From: Cichorium intybus
Lineage: Eukaryota; Streptophyta; Magnoliopsida; Asterales; Asteraceae
NCBI GenBank assembly: GCA_023525715.1
Contig: JAKNSD010000074.1
Coordinates: forward strand, 186,001-250,000
Length of the DNA: 64,000 bases
Reading direction: 5' to 3'
The position numbers and the translations under genes were made by a program. How positions within the stretch are numbered: position 1 is the stretch's first letter; the number at the start of each line of letters is the position of its first letter. Below, in pieces: positions 38,911-49,302 of this stretch. Below the pieces are notes generated by a model. That model did no database searches, had not been told where the DNA came from, and was given only the letters and a program-made list of their open reading frames with translations.

Positions 38911-40245
38911 TGTTGGAATCCTAAGCCTTTGGTGGGTTTTAACTGTTCAATCAGTAGATAATGCCAGACAAATTGGAATGTGCAGATTCAATTTGTCTGG
39001 ACCTTTATACTTCTAGTTTACATAAATACCTGTATAATCGAGACATGAAAACTTACAGATTGTGAGAAACACATAGATCCGGGTTTTTGAGTTATATTTC
39101 CCGGGTATAATCAAAGAGCTATTTTGATATATTTGTGTGTGTGTACAATTTTGTCTTGAATTGGTATCAGAGCTTAAGATCAGAAGCTGTGAATTCATAC
39201 CTTTCATCATGTCGGATGGAGAAGGAGGTAGAGTCGGAAGTACGGGTGGTGCTCCGGTAAAGCTCAAAATGGTCGGGAACGCCGGAGGCTCGAGCAGGGG
39301 AGCCGGCGGAAGATCGGTTGGCGGTGCATCGCAAGGCGGCGGTGGCGGATTGAATCGAGAGGGCGACTGGAATACCTCCCGATCGGTTGTTGCCGGCGGA
39401 GGATTAGTTGATGGCGGCGGATGGTATACCGCGCACAAGAAAAAAGAAGCCGAAGAGGGTGGAAATCAAAACCGAGACGAGGGTGGAGAAGAGCAGCAAA
39501 GGGTGTTGCTTACCCGATCCGGCGGCGGCGGATGGTTGAACGACGGTGGTTACAGATCGACTCGAGAAGGAGGAGGAGCCGGGGGGAAGTTCGATCAGGA
39601 AGAAAGAAACAGAAGGGAGGGTACGAATTGGATTTGGTTTGTTCCACATGGAGGTAGTGGTTTGAATGCAAACCAGGTTGTACAAGAGAAAGCTGGAATG
39701 ACCCACATGGCCATGGTTTTTTGCTTTATGCGTAATTATTTTAAAATATTAACTTTAATTATTTGCAATAAGTATACCGAAGAAACAAGAAGCCGGATGG
39801 TTTTAATAAAGGTGGATCCGGGTCAGGCGGGTTCGGGTCAGGTGGATCCGGATCCGGAAGTGGATCTTGGTCCAAAAAGAAGCCCAATTCCTTTAAAATA
39901 AGCCCAAAATAATTCCAATTCGAATTCGGACTCAAATCGAAACCCGAAAAAAATCACGAAGGCGTCTCTAGAAGGACTTAGAGATTCGGGGGTGATTGTT
40001 GGAATCCTAAGCCTTTGGTGGGTTTTAATTGTTCAATCAGTAGATAATGCCAGACAAATTGGAATGTGCAGATTCAATTTGTCTGGACCTTTATACTTCT
40101 AGTTTACATAAATACCTGTATAATCGAGACATGAAAACTTACAGATTGTGAGAAACACATAGATCCGGGTTTTTGAGTTATATTTCCCGGGTATAATCAA
40201 AGAGCTATTTTGATATATTTGTGTGTGTGTACAATTTTGTCTTGA
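38911..40245 (+). mobile_element. Small non-autonomous LTR retrotransposon, very young, with one ORF
   Basis: Two 249-bp LTRs (38911-39159 and 39997-40245) differ at about one visible site (aactgttc versus aattgttc). GTAAA flanks both ends (38906-38910 and 40246-40250). The PBS TTGGTATCAGAGC starts at 39161 and a purine-rich agattcgggggtgat precedes the 3' LTR. The internal region is only 837 bp and carries a Gly-rich ORF but no protease, integrase or RT. The LTRs begin TGTTGGAATCC but end CTTGA rather than the usual CA. It is larger than a TRIM and much smaller than a LARD. Confidence 0.92.
39209..39901 (+). CDS. Gly-rich ORF inside the small LTR retrotransposon
   Basis: 230 residues from the first ATG after the PBS (39209) to TAA. 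The N-terminal two thirds is strongly Gly- and Arg-rich (GGSSRGAGGRSVGGA, SQGGGGGLNREG, RSGGGGWLNDGG), with several charged blocks (KKKEAEEGGNQNRDEGGEEQ). A more hydrophobic stretch follows (MAMVFCFMRNYFKILTLI) and then a GSGQVDPDPEV tail. No CCHC knuckle, protease or other pol motif is visible. Position and basic Gly-rich composition suggest a reduced gag or an RNA-binding leader protein, but that is inference. The hydrophobic stretch sits in AT-rich DNA and may be an unspliced intron-like segment. It could also be captured host sequence. The frame is open throughout. Confidence 0.55.
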   Translation: MSDGEGGRVGSTGGAPVKLKMVGNAGGSSRGAGGRSVGGASQGGGGGLNREGDWNTSRSVVAGGGLVDGGGWYTAHKKKEAEEGGNQNRDEGGEEQQRVLLTRSGGGGWLNDGGYRSTREGGGAGGKFDQEERNRREGTNWIWFVPHGGSGLNANQVVQEKAGMTHMAMVFCFMRNYFKILTLIICNKYTEETRSRMVLIKVDPGQAGSGQVDPDPEVDLGPKRSPIPLK

Positions 40246-40689
40246 GTAAAACCTATAGACAAAACATAATTAAAATGATTGCAACTCATAACAATGTAAA
40301 TTCCTTTTTTGCTCCTAGCTACATCAACAATCTTGGTACATGACGACACGTTTCCAAACTTTCCGCAAGCCTTTAAAGCGTGATTATCAAACACCAAACC
40401 AAACATCTTTCATACGATGTAATAAAATCTTGGGTTTTAATGTTTAAAAAAAAGAAGCAGAAAACATAACCATACGACAATCACAAATTTTTTTTCTAGC
40501 TTATTTATTAAACCATATCAATCTAAACCCGACACTTTGTTCGGATTCGATAATTCAAGGACAAAATGATATATAAATCCCGTAGTATAAAATATGTAAG
40601 AATTAATCATTTAGGACATCTAAATTATAGGATTCAAAGCTTCGACAATTGTTAAAAATGATGACCACAATATGTTTGAGAATTAATAA
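40246..40689. other. Intergenic DNA between two mobile elements
   Basis: No gene supported. A short minus-strand ORF (40406-40197) has a weak PPR-like look (ALKACGKFGNVS) but is not sufficient for a call. Confidence 0.4.
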
Positions 40690-42453
40690 GGCTGCACGGA
40701 GTGGGCATGAATTTTGCCGGAGGCAACCCACGTGGCCCTCCATGCCGGCGGCAACACCGCCCCCCCAGGTGCGGCAAGGACGAGCGGCAAGGGTGGAGCG
40801 GCATTATTTTGCCGTTTCTCTCTCTTTGGAATTTCTTGTGGAATGTGCCTTGACCGTTGACAACGGTCGAAATTTAAAAAAAAAAAAATTTCTTTTTTTT
40901 TTCAACTCAATACCATTTTTACTCTATATATATACATACACTTAATCAGATTTTTACACACATTTGAACCTCTTGAGCTCAAACAAATTTCAAAAAATGT
41001 CTTCCAACAATCCGCAAAACAACCTGAACATTTTTGGGTACGATCCGTCATCTCCGCCACCGTATCGGCCACAATTCGAGGGTCCGATGTTTTCGCCAAA
41101 CCCGATGTTGAGCGGTTCACCATTTTATCCGCAATACGGGATAATACCACAACAACTTTTTCAACAATGCTTTAATCCGTTTCAACAATCATCATCGGCC
41201 AACTTCAATTTCCAACAAACCCGAAGCCCACCCGAGCAAGCACCAATCCAAACCGATCCCGAGCCCGAGGAGCCCCAAAACGAGAATGCGGTGGAAAATT
41301 CAGATTCGTCATCCGAAGCGGAGGAGCCCCAACCTACGCAAAGAAGAGGACGGGCCGCAAGTACAAAGTGGACGGTTCAAGAAGAGACGGAGTTAGCCCG
41401 TGCATGGGTCGATGTGTCCGAGGATCCAAAATGGGCAAAAATCAACAACGTGATCGGTTTTGGTTTCGAGTGACGAGACGTTTCCGCAAAGGCATGAAGA
41501 AAGGGAAGTCTTACCGCAACAAAGATCAATGCAACACGAAGTGGAACAACATGAACAAATGTGTTATGGCTTTCAATGCCATTTACATTAATTTGGTGAA
41601 TCAATGGAGGAGTGGAGAAAGCGAGTCAAGTATTTTGGAGAAAGCCAACTACATGTACCGAGACGACAACGTCAAGCCGTTAAAATTTCCACACACTTGG
41701 AATGTTGTTCTTCATAGCCAAAAATGGGAACAAATCTTTAAGTTGGAATTTTGTGGTGGTTCGGGCTCCAAGAGAAGCAAAACATCGGAGTCGGGCTCAT
41801 ATCACGTTTCTTCGGATGGTCATATCGGCGTCAACCTTAACGATGACGTTGATGAAGTTGAAGAAGTGGAACCATCACCACCTCCACGTCCGATGGGTCG
41901 GGACCGGGCAAAACGAAAAGGGAAGGCGACCTCATCCACTTCTTCCGCGGGTTCTCGAATGGAACAATATGAAGAAATACGCGAAGAGTTTAAAGGTTTG
42001 CGTACGTCGTTGGATAGTCAATGGCAAGAAAACACCCTACTAATGGAAATGCAAATGTTTTTACAAGACGTTAGTCACCTAACTGGGGCGAATTACGAAT
42101 CCGCGATGGCGCTCAAAGACCAAATCTGCAAGAAATATAATTTGTAGTTTTTTTATTTCAAGTAGCGACGTCTTAATTTTATTTTAAATTTCGAACGTTT
42201 AATTTCGTAGGATTTTATGTTATTTGTCTTTTTTATTTTAATGAAATGGTATTTGTTGTGTTTTATTTTTATTTAAAATATGTTATCTTTTATTTTTATT
42301 TAGAATATGATTTTTTAAATTAAAAAAAAAAAGATGTTGCCAACGTTCCACCCCATGAGTGCCACAACAAAAACGATGTTGCCAACAAAATCTATGTGAC
42401 ACCTACGTGACGGGCTTGCCTCCCAAATGTTGGAGGCACCACTCCTTATAGCC
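40690..42453 (+). mobile_element. PIF/Harbinger-type element carrying only a SANT/Myb-like ORF
   Basis: The left end starts GGCTGCACGGAGTGGGCATG. The right end, reverse-complemented, starts GGCTATAAGGAGTGGTGCCT. The shared GGCT..A.GGAGTGG motif is the inverted repeat. TAA flanks both sides (40687-40689 and 42454-42456), the 3-bp Harbinger duplication. A TATA-like run (40924-40933) lies about 70 bp before the ORF start, and an A-rich terminator-like region lies near 42320. Between the ends only the Myb-like ORF1 protein is coded. There is no room for the DDE nuclease that normally accompanies it. Confidence 0.85.
40997..42147 (+). pseudogene. Harbinger ORF1: SANT/Myb-like, NAM-associated C-terminal protein, one frameshift
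   Basis: Starts MSSNNPQNNLNIFGYDPSS at 40997. A Pro/Gln-rich N terminus and an acidic segment (SDSSSEAEEPQPTQ) lead into a trihelix/SANT-like region: TKWTVQEETELARAW, then, after a one-base loss near 41430, NQQRDRFWFRVTRRF and KDQCNTKWNNMNK. The C terminus has the landmark ILEKANYMYRDDNVKPLKFP and a Lys/Arg block, and ends at 42147 after a coiled-coil-like stretch. Proteins with this layout (often labelled glutathione S-transferase T3-like or NAM-associated) are the Myb-like DNA-binding partner of Harbinger transposases. The single deletion at tgggcaaaaatcaacaacg separates two otherwise open frames. It reads through in the +1 frame at codons equivalent to W-A-N-N-Q-Q. Confidence 0.85.
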
Positions 42454-42775
42454 TAATTAACATTAAAAATAATACCAATCAAAAATTTCAGTCGCAATAT
42501 CACTACAAGAACTCTTAGAAACATCACAATCACCATAATACTCGAAATTACCAAATATAGTCATAAAAATTGCACTTAAATCAATTCCGATTTCCCGAAT
42601 ATTTGTATTTCCTTTTCTTTTAAAAGAATATTTGTATTTGCCTTTTGTGATTGTTTTACGGAAAATTTCAATCCATTTACACAAACTTATCTCAATCTGA
42701 TGTATATTTTCATTAGTAAGTAACCAATCAAACAAACATTTAACCAAAAAAACATATGAAACAAGTTAAAGCATA

Positions 42776-42811
<36 letters not shown>

Positions 42812-42944
42812 ACAACAATTAAAAAACTCGATTATATTGGTTTCTTGATCTACCTATAACTATAAACATCATAAAATTAACTACAACTTATATACGTTTC
42901 TTAGTTTGTTAGTCACTAATTAAACTATATATATATATACTCCT

Positions 42945-45900
42945 TCAACTCTCCTTTGACTTTCTCCTATTCTGCTTTTGACTACCCTGTAAAACATTCA
43001 AAACAAAACTCAACATTCTTCAAATCAATCAATTGAACTACATAGCAACGTAATTTATTTTTTTAACCAATATAAAATTTTCACCCATAATAACAATGTA
43101 CATACATTTCTTTACCAAAATAGCAATTTTTTACCGATAATAAAAAAAAAAACTTACCGATCTTTGTAATCCAATGCTAGAGTTTACAGTCTCTAACCTC
43201 TCACTTGGCTGCTTAACTCTTCGAATTAACTCATGTAAATGATTATATATACTGCACATTTAAAGAAAATAAAAATTTATTGTTTTTACAAACTTCAGAT
43301 AATTACATACAAATGACCAATCTAACCTTAATCGATGTCTATTGCAAGCCGCAAAGAACGCAACAAGTCCATTTAAAATACTCCGAACAGCACGAAAAAC
43401 CTAAAATAAATGAAATTTGTAAGTGTGTATAATGGCGGAAAAAGAAAAAAGGAAAATAGATAAAAACCTGGGAAAATAGGTCGTTCCATAGGGATCGCCA
43501 GATGGAAACCTCGTACGTGTGGACTGCTGACTCAGCGTTTGAAGCTAATTTAAATATACCGCTCACAAGAAGCCATATTTCTCCAAATAAATCGTATATT
43601 TGGTTGTACATAAATCCCACAAAATTTGATACACCAAGAATGAGACTGATTGGTGCATAGAGTATCCCCCAAATGAACCAAAATATCGGGTACATAATAG
43701 TTATTACTGCAATAAGAACAAGTTGAAATATACTCAAAATATTAGCATAATATATATTATATTAAAGAAAGGACCATCACATTTTTTAACAAATTGACCC
43801 ATTTTGATTTTTTAACAAAATGACCACCTATTCGTAATGGGGTAACTTTTTTTTTAAGTTACAATAAAAATGGAAAATTACTTTGACTAACAAAAGGCTA
43901 CAAAAAAACTATTTTTTGTGAAATGACATCAATTTTTAGCAAAATATTAACGATGTTGTAATATAATTGCGAAAAATGATTTTTATTTTTGAATTTCTTT
44001 TTTAGTTTTCGTCGCGATATTGATGGACATTTTGTTAAGAGGTCAAAAAAGGTGATAATCTTATTAAAAAGAAACCATCCATTTTGGTCATTTTTTTATA
44101 ATCTCTAAAAAAAGTGCTCTAAATTAATAAAGGGTTATTGTCATGAAAGCCCTTAAGTTTGTAAGAAATGTTCGACTTTACCCTTTTATGTAACTTTTGT
44201 TCATAAAAGCCCTTAAATTTATGTATGTTACATTAAACCTCTTAAGTTTGGCAGGAATTTACGGTTTTACCCTTGTGTCCTGTTATAGAACCTATCAAAC
44301 TTAAGGGTAAAACCGAACATTCCTACCAAACTTAAGGGTTTTAATGAACCAAAATAAATTAAAGGGCTTTGAACAAAAAATACATAAAAGGATAAACCCG
44401 AACATTTCTTACAAACTTAAGGACTTTTATGACAATAACCCATTAATAAATTGAAATAAAAAAGAATAATTAAACTCACCAATCGTCCAAATAACCGAGC
44501 CAATGAACCACACGGGAATCAAAACGGCTTCAACTAAATTTTCCGCAACATCCCACGAACTTTCCATCAAAATCCAAACAAACGAGCACAAATAACTTCC
44601 CATTTCAACAAAAAAATTCCAAACCGGGCCCACAACTTCAAGAAAATCAAGAAACGGCCCCGACAACGGTTGCGTAACAATCGACAAAAACGACCTCACG
44701 GTACGTGTCATCATCAAGAACCACACAAGGGCTTTTTCGGAATTATGCAAGAAAAGCATCGTCCCTAAATACTTAATCCTCGATACCATTTCCCACGTTT
44801 CAATCCAATCAAAAAGGGGCCCACATAAACGAGAAGCGGTTGCTTTAAGAACAGGGACGTTTTTGTAAAGATCATAGAAACCAATGACAACTGTCACAAT
44901 TGAGATCATAACATATAAAGCTCTTGCTAAAGGGCACATCCATGGGCGGTAAATATGACAAAAAACAGGGTAAGATTGGAAGAAAATCACCCATGAAGGA
45001 AGTCCAGCTTCTAGAAGGGTTAATAACCGTAAATCTGATACGATTATTTCTTTTAATTTAAAAGGGAGGTCGGGGTTTTTGAAACGGAATAAAAGTAATA
45101 CGTCCCTGGATTCGGTAGGTTCGGTTGTTTCATCACAGTCACTTGTGTAGGACAGGGGCATTTTGGTAAAATTGACCTCGACATCGATTCCTGCAGAATT
45201 TGTTAGTTTTCTTCTTTTGTAGGGAGGAGGGGTATGTTGGTCATTTGTTTGGGGTTCTAAATTTTTGTTGGAGGAGGGTGTTTTGGTAAAAATTGTTCCT
45301 TTATGAGATACACTAGCATTCGGGGTTTTTGAACCGTCTTTTGTAGAGGGGTAGTTTGGGAATTCTTTAGGGGCATCATGGAACTCGTCTCCTGTAAATA
45401 TATTTCATAGAACAATAGAAATTCAAGTTATTTCTTCACCAATAATAGCAATGTACTTTTATGTTTTTACAATATAATGGCATTTTTTCTGTAATTTGTC
45501 CTATAAATAATAAAAAAAATAAATACCTAGCATAGAATTAAGATGCTCTTCCAATATTGATCTTTCATTTGGTGTTCCTGGAAACCATGAATTTATGCAT
45601 TTAACAGCTTGAGCTATGCTATCAAATTCCCATCTTTTCATGCATTTAGTCTCTATAGCAAGAGATGTATCAGTCTGTTCATAAAAAAATAATAATAATA
45701 ACCACATTCAGATATTAAGGCACCACAAATAATATAAATAAATAACCGAAAAAGTAAGAAAAAAGAAATACCTGAAGTTCATTTAAGTAATTGATACCGC
45801 GAACATCTTTCCATACAACTTGAAAGACAATGAATCCATATAAGGTTCTGTGTAATTTGCTATTTGCAAGCAAGGAACTTCTGAGTTTCTTTACAGGTAA

Positions 45901-46615
45901 CAAAGCCCTCTTTTTAGATAATGCTGCAGCATCAACTACTGAGAACCATTTTTTAAAGTTTTGAGACCGGTTTGAAGCTTTTGAACAAACTTTCTGGTCA
46001 ATGAACTCGGTGGTTTCTTTCCTCCCCTTTCTACCCCTTGTGTTTGCAAAAGGGGACATCCTTGACTGAAGATGTAATCAAGAAGAAAATCATGAACCTT
46101 AAACATAATTGTAAGTTAATTGCAACATTACATGATTGTTAAGATGATTTGAAACATTGGGAACCAACCTTGGTAACCATCAACTGCCATAAATGTGCAG
46201 GCCGTGAGGCCAGATCTTCCAACCATGGCCGATTATCCACCAATACATAGAAGGTCTTACTATCAGGAGCTAAGAAAAGGCTAAGATCCGAAAGATAAGA
46301 CTGGAGGTCCCTGTGAAGAAAAAGAAAGCAAAAATTATGTCTGGTGTACAGTTGTGTGAGAATTTACAGCAAAATCTTTATCAGTTTGTTGTCAGAAGAG
46401 ACAAGTCAGAGATCAAAGCTTTAAAGCTGAACTTTTACTTTATTTCAAAAATTTAGGGGGGTATTACCAAAAATATATTCAAAATTTGCACCGAATCAGA
46501 TTTCAAAACTCAACATTGCTGAATCAAGTGCATATGGTAAGAGAAAGTCAAGTTCATACCCGATCTGGAAACTGGTTAAAGGATAGAAGTGTTGAGAACT
46601 GTCGCATCTCCTCAT
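42945..46615 (-). CDS. Plant multi-pass membrane protein of unknown function, nine coding exons
   Basis: Coding exons on the minus strand: 46615-46560, 46310-46169, 46065-45772, 45674-45527, 45391-44480, 43706-43468, 43400-43327, 43251-43158 and 42986-42945. All junctions are GT-AG and all phases close, giving 666 residues. The N-terminal half is soluble (GDLQSYLSDLSLFLAPDSK, YVLVDNRPWLEDLA, then a basic region and YKRRKLTN near residue 255). The C-terminal half has about five or six hydrophobic segments, including ALYVMISIVTVVIGFYDLY, FFVEMGSYLCSFVWILM, AVLIPVWFIGSVIWTIG and IMYPIFWFIWGILYAPISL, and ends in a basic tail. A 5' UTR intron is likely: acceptor aagcag just before the start exon, donor near 46991. 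I recognise the layout of a conserved plant protein but no named family or function. The intron between exons 5 and 6 carries a MITE. No lesion is seen. Confidence 0.82.
44132..44441. mobile_element. Fold-back MITE (Mutator-like) in an intron, 9-bp target duplication
   Basis: The 310-bp element begins gggttattgtcatgaaagcc. Its reverse complement begins gggttattgtcataaaagtc, with inverted similarity running through cttaagtttgtaagaaatgt and further. ATTAATAAA flanks both sides (44123-44131 and 44442-44450). A 9-bp duplication suggests the Mutator superfamily. It lies in intron 5 of the membrane-protein gene, about 40 bp from the 5' splice site at 44479, without disturbing the splice sites. Confidence 0.9.
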
Positions 46616-47220
46616 GTAAGCCACGTTCTGACACCTGCTTAAATTCGATCAGCGAAATTGAGGAATTTATCTCGCGAGCTTCTAGGAGATCATATTATGC
46701 GTGAAAACGCACAAATTCAGTGCACGGAGAATATATAATGTAACAGTAATCAAGTAAATTGAAACCTGAAGATACTTGATTAATCCAGTACCGACATGCG
46801 TGTTGCAACGAACTAGAAGAAAAGAAAGAAACACTGGCGAACTTCATAACAAACAGAGGGATCACGCCACACGAATTAAAGTAACCATTAGTAATCAATC
46901 CACATATCACGCCGATGATGAATATCTGACTTCAAATTCGTTTACGAATCAATCAATACCGCATGCGTAGTATTCTCACACACAAAAAAACCTGCTTCTC
47001 TGTGTCTCTCTTTCGCTAGCGAGATTAAGAAGAAGGGGAAACTTCGAATAACTTCGAGATGAAGAATCATGTAATGGATCTCGTCAACCGTACGTAAGAG
47101 ACGAAACAAGGTTCAATTGCGGCTTTAGGTGAAAGCGAAGGATTAGGGGCAAAAGGGTCAATTCATTCAGAGGTCTGAGACTTCTGCCGCCATCGCCGTC
47201 TGAGAGCGACGCCGGAGAAC
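46616..47220 (-). promoter_or_regulatory. Probable 5' UTR, UTR intron and promoter of the membrane-protein gene
   Basis: On the minus strand an acceptor-like aatttaagcag lies about 20 bases before the start exon (near 46637). A donor-like aagcag|gttttt lies at about 46991, downstream of a pyrimidine-purine leader (cttcttcttaatctcgctag). This suggests a leader intron of about 350 bp. The transcription start probably lies between 47050 and 47220. No TATA box was singled out. Confidence 0.45.
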
Positions 47221-48474
47221 TGAGTAAATGCCAATGATGCCCACCGAATCAACCCGGGCTGGATTCGCGGGTCATGAGTTATGGATGCTGATGCTATATG
47301 TATGTGTGACTCACGTCTATGGTATCTTATGGTCCTCTTGGCCCCTTGTATAATGGTCTAGTTGCAGAAAGGAGCCCCTATATTATGAAAACTATGTAAA
47401 TAAGCCCCCCTAAGTTTGTTAAAAACTTGACTCCTGAGTTATTTCTTCAGCAACTTCTTTGCTGGTCAACTCTATGACTATGCAGCTGCTAGCCTTAAAC
47501 CTCTGAATATTTCTGCCTTATGAGTGTTATGAGATATAAATCAATATTAGAATTGCATTGTGGCAGTTAAAACTTGAATCTTTGAATACTTCTGCAGATC
47601 TATCATCTTATAACCAACTGTAATATATGAGTTAATCGTCAAATAACAATTATCTATTATATGAAGTAACATAAAGATGATAACTTTGTTAGTCGATGTT
47701 TAACATCTTAACTTTTAGGATTTCATATCAAATTTATATTGGACATGCTTTCAAGAAGTTTAACTATTTTAGTTATAATATATAAATGGTTTTGTTGGTG
47801 GTAATCTTGAAGAGTAAAACCAAGTTATATTGCAATAAGAAAAACTTTGAGCAATCCAACCAAAGTGTCCATGCAAGGGCTATGGATATGTGCAACTTAA
47901 TATGTAGTTTTGGGGTTTAGATACGTAGAAAGCATTTTTTTTTTTTTTTTTTTTTTTGTTGTATTGGCGGAAGGAACAAGAGTATTAAATGAGAAGCCAC
48001 ATATAGTCTAATAAATAATTGCATGGTGTTCGTTGAATTGGTAGTTCTTTTTTTTTTTCTTTTGCTTTGGAGGGGCATTGTGGATAACTAATGTTTGTCA
48101 AAATATTTGAGAATTCGTCTCTCATTTGGCCAATATTCAAATTGTTGAGTTATGGGGTCTAATCTCCCTATGACTTCATTGTCGCTACAGAGATCTTGTA
48201 GGGCTAGGGCCAATATCCAAAGAAGAAAAAGTTCCAGAAGGCAATTTGTATATCATAATCAACATCAAAATCTGAAACTACAAAGATTGGATTGCAGACG
48301 AGAAGTTTGAAGCGCTATTACGGGGCTGAAGAGGAGCGAAGCTGTGAACACGGTCACAACAGCTCAGCCAGGAAGTGGAGCTTCAGACAAAGTTAATAAG
48401 CCTAGTATAAGGACTTGGAAAAATGTCTAAAAACATAGAGATTTGGGACGATCCCTCAATGACGACAAAGCATT
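47221..48474. other. Intergenic DNA, nothing recognised
   Basis: No gene or bounded element. A long T-run lies at 47937-47957 and another at 48049-48057. Confidence 0.45.
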
Positions 48475-48850
48475 TCAAAGGCAATTATTTTCCTGATGGA
48501 ATTTGGAACCAGATGAGTGATGTGGAGCTTGTAAAATCGAAGAACTTCCCAAAAAATCGGTAGTAGGAAGGCGTAGCCCAACATCGAAATATTTCATGTA
48601 TAATCTAATCTTGGCCGAAGGAGGAAAGCTGACTTCGGTGTCTGGTGAAGGAAGTATAACCCCATCCGATGGACATATGTCATACTTATGCTGCAAGGCT
48701 AGAAATTGCCCGGGCGATGGTTCAATAGCATCAGAGAACGACAAAATCTAAAAACGACAAAATATGCAGAATATCAAGGAGGAAGAAGAAGATTGTAGAA
48801 GATGAAAACGGAGAAAAGAAAGCAACCCCCCTTTTTATATAGGAAGACGA
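48475..48850 (-). pseudogene. Second Transposase_28-like (gypsy-type) ORF fragment with TATA-bearing leader
   Basis: The minus-strand frame reads SFSDAIEPSPGQFLALQHKY, then PPSAKIRLYMKYFDVGLRLP and TDFLG. It aligns with the fragment at 21804-22545 over the PPS..I..Y...F..GL..P core. About 100 bases upstream (near 48838, minus strand) is a TATA-like ctatataaaaagg, followed by a pyrimidine-rich leader, so promoter and N terminus of the element ORF seem preserved. The frame breaks down after about 89 codons. It resembles ORFs annotated as putative gypsy-type transposase in plants. The assignment is motif-based and unsearched. Confidence 0.5.
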
Positions 48851-49084
48851 CAGATGCCTTACCCAGCCTCGCAGAAGGCATTCTTCTAAGCCCCGCTGGT
48901 GAATAAGGCATTCCCTCATAATCCTAACGGGAGACTTTTACCCTAACCATGATAGGGGGAAGCGACTAACCGTATCTTACGTACCAGTATAGAAGATTTT
49001 GCATTGGTCAGTAAGAAAGTTTTCTGGAAAAAGGTACACACACCCCAAACGGTTAACAATGGGGACCACCACCAATGACTTCCA

Positions 49085-49302
49085 ACCTAGCTAGCTGGTT
49101 CGAGGCACCTGGGTTATATACCCATGTGGGTAGAGGTCTGGATTCAATCCCCGTCCAATGCACATAGGGGGATTTTCCCTGGTTCGGCGAAGCAAAGGGG
49201 GAGGGGAAAAGCTCGTGGCTCCGGGCCGCCGGCTAAATGCCGACCTGGATTACCACGACTGAGTACGCTCAAGGTGAAATTGTATCCGCTGGTCCAAAAA
49301 AA
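49085..49302 (+). mobile_element. tRNA-derived SINE
   Basis: An internal polymerase III promoter is visible: box A-like TAGCTAGCTGG at 49088-49098 and box B-like GGATTCAATCC at 49140-49150, about 42 bases apart. A GC-rich body follows (gctccgggccgccggctaaa), then a short A-tail (49296-49302). The tRNA-like head, body and oligo(A) end match plant SINE layout. The 5' boundary is uncertain. AAAAAGGTA occurs both near 49027 and after the tail and could be a target duplication, but that would put box A unusually far from the 5' end. Confidence 0.7.

Noticed and set aside
39013..39706. Pro-rich minus-strand ORFs over the small LTR element
   Set aside because: They are the complement of the Gly-rich frame. 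The sense ORF begins at the first ATG after the PBS, so it is preferred.
40197..40406. Minus-strand ORF with PPR-like look (ALKACGKFGNVS)
   Set aside because: Only one short motif-like stretch, no neighbouring repeats, and the rest does not fit a PPR array.
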